Made by a program: the position numbers and the translations under genes. A stretch of DNA of 8,839 nucleotides from Methylomonas sp. (GTDB taxonomy: Bacteria; Pseudomonadota; Gammaproteobacteria; Methylococcales; Methylomonadaceae): NCBI GenBank assembly GCA_026988195.1, contig JALSLS010000394.1, positions 1 to 8,839 of the forward strand. The letters run 5' to 3'. Shown here piece after piece: positions 1 through 6,203 of this stretch. The notes beneath the pieces are model-generated. The model did no database searches and was not told the origin of the DNA. It was given only the letters and a program-made list of their open reading frames with translations. How positions within the stretch are numbered: the first letter of the stretch is position 1; each line of letters opens with the position of its first letter.

Positions 1-120
1 GCACAATAGCCTAAAATTTCAGTTGAACTCATGGTGACGTAGCTTGGGTGGTTTCATTAAGGAACCTTAAAAGAATGAGCTTACCCACTGAGAGCCTCAC
101 CGCCTTAAGGTAGGATATAA

Positions 121-190
121 GTAGGATGTGCTGACGATAGGAAGCGCATCAATTGCAAGTTATGCGCTTCCTATCGTCAGCACATCCTAC
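121..190. repeat. Long perfect palindrome (REP-like interspersed repeat)
   Basis: Bases 121-149 and 162-190 are exact reverse complements (29 bp, no mismatch) around a 12-base loop (150-161). The arms start with gtaggatgtgctga and end with gcgcat, and are more GC-rich than the surroundings. The form resembles the dispersed palindromes of many gammaproteobacterial and cyanobacterial genomes (gtaggatgtgctga...gcgcatc type), often mobilised in trans by REP-associated transposases; that family link is from memory. No T-run follows either arm, so it is not a typical intrinsic terminator, although its RNA would form a very stable hairpin that could block 3' exonucleases or polymerase. Confidence 0.8.
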
Positions 191-319
191 ATCAACTTGC
201 TTAATTTAAGGCTATTAACCTAGGGTGCTTGCTTTTATCCCTTAAGAGAGAATGCCTTATAGCTAAATTATAATGCTTGGGTAGGATATTTTTTTATAAT
301 ATTGCTAGGTGCCTAATAT

Positions 320-356
320 AAAAAGCTTGCAAAGCGGGTTGAAGCCCGCTTGGCAA
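320..356 (-). terminator. Rho-independent terminator of fabI
   Basis: Read on the minus strand, about 10 bases after the fabI stop codon, a 12-bp stem with one mismatch (356-345 pairing with 338-327; core aagcggg/cccgctt) encloses a 6-base loop. It is followed after two bases by TTTTT (324-320) and then AT-rich DNA. This is the classic intrinsic-terminator layout and it lies where fabI transcription should end. Confidence 0.8.
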
Positions 357-365
357 ATTTTAGTT

Positions 366-1148
366 TTAACCAGCGGCAATACCAGCAATATTGTAACCAC
401 CATCTACATAGGTGATTTCGCCTGTTATACCTGAAGCCAGATCAGAACATAAGAATGCAGCTGCATTTCCTACTTGCTCAATAGTGACATTTTGCTTCAT
501 GGGTGCTGTTTCAGCAGCCTTACTCAGCATTGATCTAAAGTTATTGATGCCAGCAGAAGCAAGTGTTCTGATAGGGCCGGCAGAAACAGCATTAACTCGC
601 GTTCCTTCTTCACCTAAAGCAGCAGCCATATAACGTACGTTAGCCTCTAAGCTAGCTTTTGCAACGCCCATTACATTGTAGTTAGGGATTGCACGCTGAG
701 CGCCTAAATAGCTCAAGGTCAATAATGCACCATTGCGACCTTTCATCATTTCCCTTCCTGCTTTTGCTAAAGCAGTAAAGCTATATGAGCTAATATCGTG
801 AGCGACTGCAAAATTTTCGCGTGTTGTCGCTTCTACATAGTCGCCATCTAATGCTGCGCGTGGAGCAAAAGCAACAGAGTGAACGATACAATCCAGCCCA
901 TCCCACTGTTTACCTAGTTCTGTAAAAACATTATTGATTTGATCGTCGTTAGATACATCAAGTTCTATGGTTATATTAGAATCACATTCTCCCGCCATTT
1001 TGATAACACGGTCTTTTAATTTTTCATTTTGAAAAGTGAATGCTAATTCTGCACCTTCACGATGCATTGCTTGGGCGATACCCCATGCAATTGACTTCGT
1101 ACTGGCTAAACCTACAATAAGAACTTTTTTGCCTTGCATGAACCCCAT
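366..1148 (-). CDS. fabI: Enoyl-[acyl-carrier-protein] reductase (NADH), FabI
   Basis: Cytosolic enzyme that reduces trans-2-enoyl-ACP to acyl-ACP with NADH, the last step of each fatty-acid elongation cycle (type II FAS); the target of triclosan and isoniazid-class inhibitors in related enzymes. The 260-residue length is normal (E. coli 262). Visible motifs: N-terminal dinucleotide site (GLASTKSIAWGIA, 13-25), the loop HSVAFAP (90-96), and the FabI-type catalytic set Tyr147, Tyr157 and Lys164 in SYLGA...NYNVMGVAK, followed by SAGPIRTLA (189-197). The start MGF matches the family start MGFL; a GGGAG Shine-Dalgarno (1155-1159 on the plus strand) lies six bases upstream, better placed than for Met4. 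The residue equivalent to E. coli Gly93 is alanine, as in S. aureus FabI. The gene is monocistronic in view: a terminator follows, and the ABC operon diverges upstream. Identification is very secure. Confidence 0.98.
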   Translation of the reverse strand: MGFMQGKKVLIVGLASTKSIAWGIAQAMHREGAELAFTFQNEKLKDRVIKMAGECDSNITIELDVSNDDQINNVFTELGKQWDGLDCIVHSVAFAPRAALDGDYVEATTRENFAVAHDISSYSFTALAKAGREMMKGRNGALLTLSYLGAQRAIPNYNVMGVAKASLEANVRYMAAALGEEGTRVNAVSAGPIRTLASAGINNFRSMLSKAAETAPMKQNVTIEQVGNAAAFLCSDLASGITGEITYVDGGYNIAGIAAG

Positions 1149-1154
1149 TTTTAT

Positions 1155-1196
1155 CTCCCGACCTATTTGTTTGTTAGAATAAGTGAAAGTATAACA
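1155..1196 (-). promoter_or_regulatory. fabI extended -10 promoter and ribosome binding site
   Basis: Read on the minus strand, TGTTATACT (1196-1188) is an extended -10 box (TGn followed by TATACT, five of six matches to TATAAT). No strong -35 is visible at the usual distance, which an extended -10 can tolerate. Transcription would begin near 1181 and give a leader of about 33 bases containing GGGAG (1159-1155), six bases from the ATG at 1148. Promoter assignment is inference from the motif only. Confidence 0.5.
1167..1195 (+). promoter_or_regulatory. Candidate sigma-70 promoter of the ABC operon
   Basis: TTGTTT (1167-1172) and TATAAC (1190-1195) are separated by 17 bases, the ideal sigma-70 spacing. 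The -10 matches five of six consensus bases, the -35 only three. Its -10 overlaps that of the divergent fabI promoter. The predicted transcript start is near 1202, which would exclude the AAAGGA at 1196-1201 from the mRNA. An alternative is the extended -10 TGTTAGAAT (1172-1180), starting near 1187. I cannot choose between them from sequence. Confidence 0.35.
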
Positions 1197-1201
1197 AAGG
1201 A

Positions 1202-3325
1202 ATGGAACAAAAAATAATGTATAAGTTTTTTCTAGCTATTTTTCTCCTATTTTTAAGCAGTTGTAATGTTTCTCAGTTGAATAACCCTTATGCAGAAACT
1301 GAGACTAATTTATCTATACTTTATTCTTCTTTTTCTGAACGGCCTAAACATTTAGACCCTGCTGTTTCTTATAGTGCCAATGAAAATGTATTTATAGGGC
1401 AAATTTATGAACCTCCTTTTCAGTATCATTACCTCAAAAGACCTTATCAACTTGAACCTTTAACGGCTGTTAAAATGCCAGATGTTCAATTTTTTAATAA
1501 ACAGGGGGATAGAATTAAAGGTGAGGTTTCGGCTGATAAGGTTGCTTATACTGACTATATTATTGAAATTAAACCCGGTATTCAATACCAGCCTCATCCT
1601 GCTTTTATTGAGGCGAACAGAAAGCTGACAGCAACACAGATTGAGAGCATTGAGGAGTTGGGTGATTTTAGTCAGCAAGGAACCAGGGAATTAATAGCCG
1701 AAGATTATATCCTGCAAATAAAACGTTTGGCTCACCCTAAAATTCAATCACCTATTGCTGGGGTGATGAAAAACTATATTGAAGGTTTTGCTGAGTTTTC
1801 ACAACAAGTGGCGAATAAGGATAGAACTGCAATAACAGCAATCGCTTTATCAGGTGTTGAAGTTTTAGGCAGGTATCGCTATAAAATTAGAATTAAAGGG
1901 AAATATCCTCAATTTAAATTTTGGCTGGCCATGCCTTTTTTTGCTCCAATGCCTTGGGAGGCTGATGTATTTTATCAACAGCAAGGTTTGAGTGATAAAA
2001 ACATTACTTTGGATTGGTTTCCTATCGGGACGGGGCCTTATTATTTGACTGAAAATAATCCCAACCAACGTATGATAATGACTAAAAATCCGCATTATCA
2101 TAGCGATTTTTATCCGACAGAAGGTGAAGAAGGGGATAAAGAAAAAGGTTTGTTAGCAGATGCTGGAAAAGCCATCCCCTTTATTGATAAGGTGGTTTAT
2201 ATTCTGGAAAAAGAAAATATCCCATACTGGAATAAATTTTTACAAGGCTATTTTGATGCCTCGGGTATTTCCTCAAATAGTTTTGATCAAGCAATACAAT
2301 TTACCGGTAGCGGAGGAGTACAATTAACAGAGTCAATGAAGGAGCAAGGAATACAGTTACAAACTGCAGTGACCCCAACTATTTATTATATGGGGTTTAA
2401 TATGTTAGATAGCGTGGTGGGAGGTGACTCTGAACGAGCAAGAAAACTACGGCAAGCTGTTTCTATTGCATTAGATTATGAAGAATATATTTCTATATTT
2501 ATGAATGGGAGGGGGGTTGCACCTCAAGGTATGCTACCACCTGGTATGTATGGCTACCAAGATGGTAAAGCGGGTATGAATCCCTATGTCTATGATTGGG
2601 TAAAGGGTAAGTATCAGCGAAAGTCGATTGAAACGGCCGAAAAATTATTGGCTGAAGCAGGCTATGCCAATGGAGTTGACCCAGAGACGAGTGAGGCATT
2701 GGTGTTGTATTTTGATAGTTCATCAGTCACGGCTGATGGCAGGCCACAAATGAACTGGTATCGAAAACAATTTAAAAAATTGGGTATTAAATTAATCGTC
2801 AGGCCAACAGATTACAATCGATTTCAAGATAAAATGAGAAATGGTAGCATTCAATTGTTTGTTTTAGGCTGGAATGCTGACTATCCAGACCCTGAAAACT
2901 TCTTTTTTCTATTATATGGACCCAATGGAAAAGTGAAATATGGCGGTGAAAATGCAGTCAACTATAACAGTGCTGAATTTGATCAATTGTTTGAACAAAT
3001 GCGCAATATGGATGATGGTTCACAACGCTTTCAGATTATTCAACAATTACAACAAATTATAAGAAGGGATGCGCCTTGGGCTTTTGCATTTCACCCTAAA
3101 AGTTTTTCTTTGTATCATAGCTGGTACCATAATTTGAAGCCAAATTTAATGGCGAACAATACTTTAAAATATAAAAAAATTGATGCAGTCGAAAGGTCGG
3201 CAAAAAGAGAACAATGGAATCAGGCAATATTTTGGCCATTGCTTATCGCTTTTTTACTCTTTGTTTTATTATTATTTCCAGCCGTAAAGGCTTTTCAAAA
3301 CCGAGCAAAAGAGACGGTAAAATGA
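1202..3325 (+). CDS. ABC transporter family-5 solute-binding lipoprotein with C-terminal membrane anchor
   Basis: Probable periplasmic substrate-capture component of a peptide-type importer (SBP_bac_5, DppA/OppA superfamily). N-terminal signal peptide with hydrophobic core (residues 9-18) and lipobox LSSC, lipidated at Cys21. Family-like segments include PKHLDPAVS (48-56), IYEPPF (69-73), LIAEDYILQIKR (ltAeDv-like, about 165-176), TIYYMGFN (393-400) and GWNADYPDPENFF (556-568). At 707 residues it is longer than the usual 500-600; part of the excess is an insertion near 125-165 and a tail ending in a hydrophobic helix at about 675-695, followed by QNRAK. The start is uncertain: AAAGGA abuts the ATG at 1202, and an alternative Met6 at 1217 gives a cleaner signal peptide (MYKFFLAIF). 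The stop overlaps the next gene by four bases (ATGA). The substrate is unknown; oligopeptides are the default guess. Confidence 0.88.
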   Translation: MEQKIMYKFFLAIFLLFLSSCNVSQLNNPYAETETNLSILYSSFSERPKHLDPAVSYSANENVFIGQIYEPPFQYHYLKRPYQLEPLTAVKMPDVQFFNKQGDRIKGEVSADKVAYTDYIIEIKPGIQYQPHPAFIEANRKLTATQIESIEELGDFSQQGTRELIAEDYILQIKRLAHPKIQSPIAGVMKNYIEGFAEFSQQVANKDRTAITAIALSGVEVLGRYRYKIRIKGKYPQFKFWLAMPFFAPMPWEADVFYQQQGLSDKNITLDWFPIGTGPYYLTENNPNQRMIMTKNPHYHSDFYPTEGEEGDKEKGLLADAGKAIPFIDKVVYILEKENIPYWNKFLQGYFDASGISSNSFDQAIQFTGSGGVQLTESMKEQGIQLQTAVTPTIYYMGFNMLDSVVGGDSERARKLRQAVSIALDYEEYISIFMNGRGVAPQGMLPPGMYGYQDGKAGMNPYVYDWVKGKYQRKSIETAEKLLAEAGYANGVDPETSEALVLYFDSSSVTADGRPQMNWYRKQFKKLGIKLIVRPTDYNRFQDKMRNGSIQLFVLGWNADYPDPENFFFLLYGPNGKVKYGGENAVNYNSAEFDQLFEQMRNMDDGSQRFQIIQQLQQIIRRDAPWAFAFHPKSFSLYHSWYHNLKPNLMANNTLKYKKIDAVERSAKREQWNQAIFWPLLIAFLLFVLLLFPAVKAFQNRAKETVK

Positions 3326-4299
3326 TTCAATATATAATTCGACGTTTCTTATATGCGCTCCCTATTTTATTAGGGGTAAATATTCTGACCTTTATTCTAT
3401 TTTTTGTGGTGAATAGTCCTGATGATATGGCGCGCATGCAATTAGGGCATAAACACGTCACCGAACAAGCAGTACAAAACTGGAAACATCAGCAAGGTTA
3501 TGATTTGCCTTTGTTGTGGAACCCGCAGGCAGAAGCAAGTGAAAAATTAACAGAGACCATTTTTTACCAAAAATCGATGAGCTTATTTTTGTTTGATTTT
3601 GGAATTTCAGAAAGTGGCAGAAATATAGGTGCAGATATTAAACAACGCATGTGGCCGAGTTTAAGTATTGCTTTACCCTCACTTTTTGTCGGCTTGTTGG
3701 TTAACATATCAGTCGCTTTAATGATGGTGTTATTTCGAAATACATACTTAGAATTTAGCAGTATTGTTTTGTGTGTGGTTCTAATGTCCATTTCATCCTT
3801 GTTTTATATTATTGGTGGGCAGTTTTTTATTGGTAAATTACTTAAATTAGTGCCTATTTCGGGTTATGACACGGGGTTGTCTGCCATTAAATTTTTGATT
3901 TTACCGGTATTGATTAGTGTTATATCAGGGATAGGGTCGGGTGCAAGGTGGTATAGGACTTTGTTTTTAGAAGAGGTCGAAAAGGATTATGTTAGAACTG
4001 CGAGAGCAAAAGGGTTGACAGAAACTCAGGTGCTTTTTAAACATGTACTTAAAAATGCCATGATTCCAATATTAACCGGAGTAGTCGTTGTATTGCCTTT
4101 ATTATTTATGGGAAGCTTAATTATGGAATCTTTCTTCAGTATTCCGGGTCTAGGAAGTTATACCATTGATGCGATTAATCGACAGGATTTTGCAATTGTT
4201 CGGTCAATGGTATTTTTAGGATCTGTACTATATATCGTAGGTTTAATTTTGACGGATATTTCCTACTCTTTTGTCGACCCCAGAGTTAGGCTTACTTAA
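3322..4299 (+). CDS. ABC transporter permease, OppB/DppB/YejB type
   Basis: Inner-membrane permease subunit forming half of the importer channel. The 325-residue length is typical. The start MIQYIIRRF matches the family opening (one short basic stretch, then TM1 at about 10-30); a periplasmic loop (31-110) contains the FDFGISESGRNI segment (91-102), equivalent to the FGxS motif of DppB. Further membrane segments lie at about 115-136, 145-170, 187-205, 247-270 and 295-312. The EAA loop that contacts the ATPase is EEVEKDYVRTARAKGLTET (217-235), followed by HVLKNAM (241-247), and the C-terminus has the family ending DISYSFVDPRVRL. The ATG overlaps the stop of the binding-protein gene as ATGA, implying translational coupling; a longer in-frame reading from 3214 is not credible. 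Confidence 0.95.
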   Translation: MIQYIIRRFLYALPILLGVNILTFILFFVVNSPDDMARMQLGHKHVTEQAVQNWKHQQGYDLPLLWNPQAEASEKLTETIFYQKSMSLFLFDFGISESGRNIGADIKQRMWPSLSIALPSLFVGLLVNISVALMMVLFRNTYLEFSSIVLCVVLMSISSLFYIIGGQFFIGKLLKLVPISGYDTGLSAIKFLILPVLISVISGIGSGARWYRTLFLEEVEKDYVRTARAKGLTETQVLFKHVLKNAMIPILTGVVVVLPLLFMGSLIMESFFSIPGLGSYTIDAINRQDFAIVRSMVFLGSVLYIVGLILTDISYSFVDPRVRLT

Positions 4300-4314
4300 A
4301 ATGAATAAAAAAAT

Positions 4315-4319
4315 AGGAG
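4315..4319 (+). promoter_or_regulatory. Ribosome binding site deciding a GTG start
   Basis: AGGAG lies seven bases before the GTG at 4327. It is the strongest Shine-Dalgarno within the operon and supports the GTG start of the DUF1439 gene. The 27-base gap between the preceding stop and this start is the largest inside the operon, so this gene is probably translated independently rather than by coupling. Confidence 0.8.
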
Positions 4320-4326
4320 CACACCA

Positions 4327-4854
4327 GTGTTTAGAGTTTTACTTTTTTTAATGCTTTTTTTCTCATCGCAAATAACAATGGCTCTCTCATATACAGTGAA
4401 AATATCTGAAGCGGAGCTTCAAAAGAAAGTAGTGGCGATGATGCCTATTGAAAAAAAGCAGTTATTCTTTACGGTGACATTTTCGAAGCCAGAAATTGAA
4501 CTTATTGATGGAAAAAATGAAATTGGGCTTTTTACCCATATCCAAGTTTTTTCTAAGTTAGGCATTAAAGGTTCAGGCCGAGCAAAAATAACAGGATCTT
4601 TAAGTTATAAACCAGAAACCAGTGAGTTTTTCTTTAGAAATGCAACAATAGAAAGGCTGGAAATTGATAAGGTTTCGCAAAAATATAACCAACAAATTAA
4701 AGCTTTAATTCAACAATTAGGGGCTAAAGTCTTAGAAAAACAAGCTATTTATAAGCTTAAGGATAGCGATTTGAAACAGAAACTGGCTAAGTCAGTTCTT
4801 CAATCCATTTCAGTTAAAGATAAAAAGCTATTACTAGAGTTGAGTGTGCTTTAA
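4327..4854 (+). CDS. DUF1439 (YceB-like) secreted protein
   Basis: Small periplasmic or envelope protein of unknown function. It begins with GTG, supported by the AGGAG at 4315-4319. A signal peptide (hydrophobic 3-14) probably ends at T17-M18-A19, with cleavage before Leu20; there is no lipobox cysteine, unlike the lipoprotein E. coli YceB. The mature part has the DUF1439 pattern: SYTVKISEAELQKKV (21-35), alternating beta-like strands through the middle (about 45-110), then a helical stretch with NQQIKALIQQL and QAIYKLKDSD, and a final strand SVKDKKLLLEL (162-172). Length 175 residues is close to YceB. It sits inside an ABC importer operon, between the two permeases and two bases before the next start, which suggests a function with the transporter. 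That link is inference. Family assignment by recall of pattern, moderately sure. Confidence 0.75.
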   Translation: MFRVLLFLMLFFSSQITMALSYTVKISEAELQKKVVAMMPIEKKQLFFTVTFSKPEIELIDGKNEIGLFTHIQVFSKLGIKGSGRAKITGSLSYKPETSEFFFRNATIERLEIDKVSQKYNQQIKALIQQLGAKVLEKQAIYKLKDSDLKQKLAKSVLQSISVKDKKLLLELSVL

Positions 4855-4856
4855 TT

Positions 4857-6203
4857 ATGATTATTCTATGGACAGATGCTCTTATCTACATTTTAGTGGT
4901 GGCCAGTTTTTTGGCTGGTTTTTTTATCAGTCGAAAGCCTCACTTTCAACGACCTTTAAAGAAAATATCAGCGAGTAAAACCGGAATGGTTTCATTACTA
5001 TTTCTGATATTTTTTATCGTTATTGGTTTATTAGATTCCATTCATTTTAAAGAAACAGAAGGGCGTACCCGTGAAATTATTAGTCTTTTAGATTATGTGG
5101 CTAAACCCTTGCGGATGCAAAATGAGAAAACCTATTCAGCCCCTTTTTCAGCCTATCTATACAGCAAAGAGATGGTTGAAGAAGATGACAGGAAAATAGT
5201 TTGGGGCTATCCACGTTTAAAATTTGGTGGATCTCACTTGCAAAACCCTGACCAAGAAGGTCTAGCTGATGTGTTCAATAAAGCGGCAGTAGGCTTTGCT
5301 AAAGGGGCAGGGTTATTTATTCTATTTTTTGTTCTATTGTGGAGTTATTTGCACGATAGGCATAAATACTTATTAAAAGGTTCGACAGCTAAAGTTGTTT
5401 GGGCTACAGCCTTTTTGTTGATATCAACGGCTTATATGCTAATTTACTTATCAGGCTATTATCATGTGCTTGGGACAGATAAGGTAGGTGAAGATGTTTT
5501 TTATCAGGCGATTAAAAGTATTAGAACCGGTTTGGTGATTGGGTCATTAACAACGCTTATCATGCTACCGTTAGCGATTGTTTTTGGCATTATGGCCGGG
5601 TTTTTTAGAGGCTGGGTAGATGATGTTATTCAATATATTTACACCACACTTAACTCTATTCCCAGTGTTTTGTTAATTGCGGCTTCAATTTTAATGGTTC
5701 AGGTCTATATGTCCAACCATGCTGAAGACTTTAACAGTTTGATTGTACGCTCCGATATGCGATTGCTATTTTTATGTTTGATTTTAGGGGTGACAAGCTG
5801 GACGGGTTTATGTCGGATGTTACGAGCTGAAACGCTCAAACTAAGAGAAATGGAATATGTGCAAGCGGCTCAAGCGTTAGGGGTTAAGCAAAGTACTATT
5901 TTGATCCGGCATATTTTACCCAATGTGATGCATATAATATTGATTTCTGTGGTGCTTGATTTTAGTTCACTGGTGTTGGCAGAAGCGGTGTTATCTTATA
6001 TTAATATTGGGGTTGACCCTACAACCTATAGTTGGGGGAATATGATTAATGGGGCACGTTTAGAAATGGCGCGTGATCCTGTGGTCTGGTGGTCATTATT
6101 AGCCTCATTTGTATTTATGTTTGGCTTGGTTTTAGCGGCAAATTTATTTGCGGATACGGTAAGAAATGCTTTTGATCCTAGACGTACGGAGCAGGGTGAG
6201 TAA
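4857..6203 (+). CDS. ABC transporter permease, OppC/DppC/YejE type, with N-terminal extension
   Basis: Second inner-membrane permease subunit, partner of the OppB-type subunit. The C-terminal half is canonical: HVLGTDKVGEDVF (203-215, the GTDxxGxD motif), transmembrane segments at about 224-250, 262-284, 302-320, 354-378 and 410-432, and an EAA loop EMEYVQAAQALGVKQS (331-346) followed by RHILPNVM (351-358). It ends with the family-like ADTVRNAFDPR. At 448 residues it is about 110-150 longer than most OppC/YejE proteins. The excess is N-terminal: hydrophobic segments at 6-24, 43-60 and 147-163, with a charged loop at 61-145 that positive-inside reasoning places in the periplasm; the segment at 179-199 corresponds to the usual first helix. 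Its Shine-Dalgarno is weak and the start lies two bases after the DUF1439 stop, so translation is probably coupled. Confidence 0.93.
   Translation: MIILWTDALIYILVVASFLAGFFISRKPHFQRPLKKISASKTGMVSLLFLIFFIVIGLLDSIHFKETEGRTREIISLLDYVAKPLRMQNEKTYSAPFSAYLYSKEMVEEDDRKIVWGYPRLKFGGSHLQNPDQEGLADVFNKAAVGFAKGAGLFILFFVLLWSYLHDRHKYLLKGSTAKVVWATAFLLISTAYMLIYLSGYYHVLGTDKVGEDVFYQAIKSIRTGLVIGSLTTLIMLPLAIVFGIMAGFFRGWVDDVIQYIYTTLNSIPSVLLIAASILMVQVYMSNHAEDFNSLIVRSDMRLLFLCLILGVTSWTGLCRMLRAETLKLREMEYVQAAQALGVKQSTILIRHILPNVMHIILISVVLDFSSLVLAEAVLSYINIGVDPTTYSWGNMINGARLEMARDPVVWWSLLASFVFMFGLVLAANLFADTVRNAFDPRRTEQGE

Larger units (their letters stand above)
1..365. other. Gene-free region downstream of fabI
   Basis: I find no credible coding region here on either strand; reading frames are closed by frequent stops. 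The stretch contains the long palindrome at 121-190 and the fabI terminator at 320-356, listed separately. The 10-base word ggtaggatat occurs at 109-118 and again at 280-289, on either side of the palindrome, and a 7-base inverted pair gccttaa/ttaaggc (102-108 and 206-212) also brackets it. The remainder (1-100 and 213-319) is AT-rich and shows nothing I can name. A gene fragment entering from beyond position 1 is unlikely, because all three plus frames stop within about 40 bases. Confidence 0.6.

Noticed and set aside
19..57. Twelve-codon minus-strand reading frame (MKPPKLRHHEFN)
   Set aside because: Too short to support, with no clear ribosome binding site; might be a repeat remnant but nothing proves it.
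121..190. The long palindrome as an intrinsic terminator
   Set aside because: No T-run follows on either strand, and fabI already has a well-formed terminator at 320-356.
412..633. Plus-strand reading frame opposite fabI, and similar antisense frames within the ABC genes
   Set aside because: They lie wholly within strongly conserved genes, lack ribosome binding sites and show no recognisable domain.
3214..3321. In-frame upstream extension of the OppB-type permease from an ATG at 3214
   Set aside because: It would overlap the coding region of the binding-protein tail by over 100 bases. The ATGA overlap at 3322 and the family-typical start MIQYIIRR favour the shorter protein.
4301..4351. Short plus-strand reading frame (MNKKIGAHQ...) before the DUF1439 gene
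   Set aside because: Sixteen codons, no ribosome binding site, and it runs out of frame through the RBS and start of a well-supported gene.
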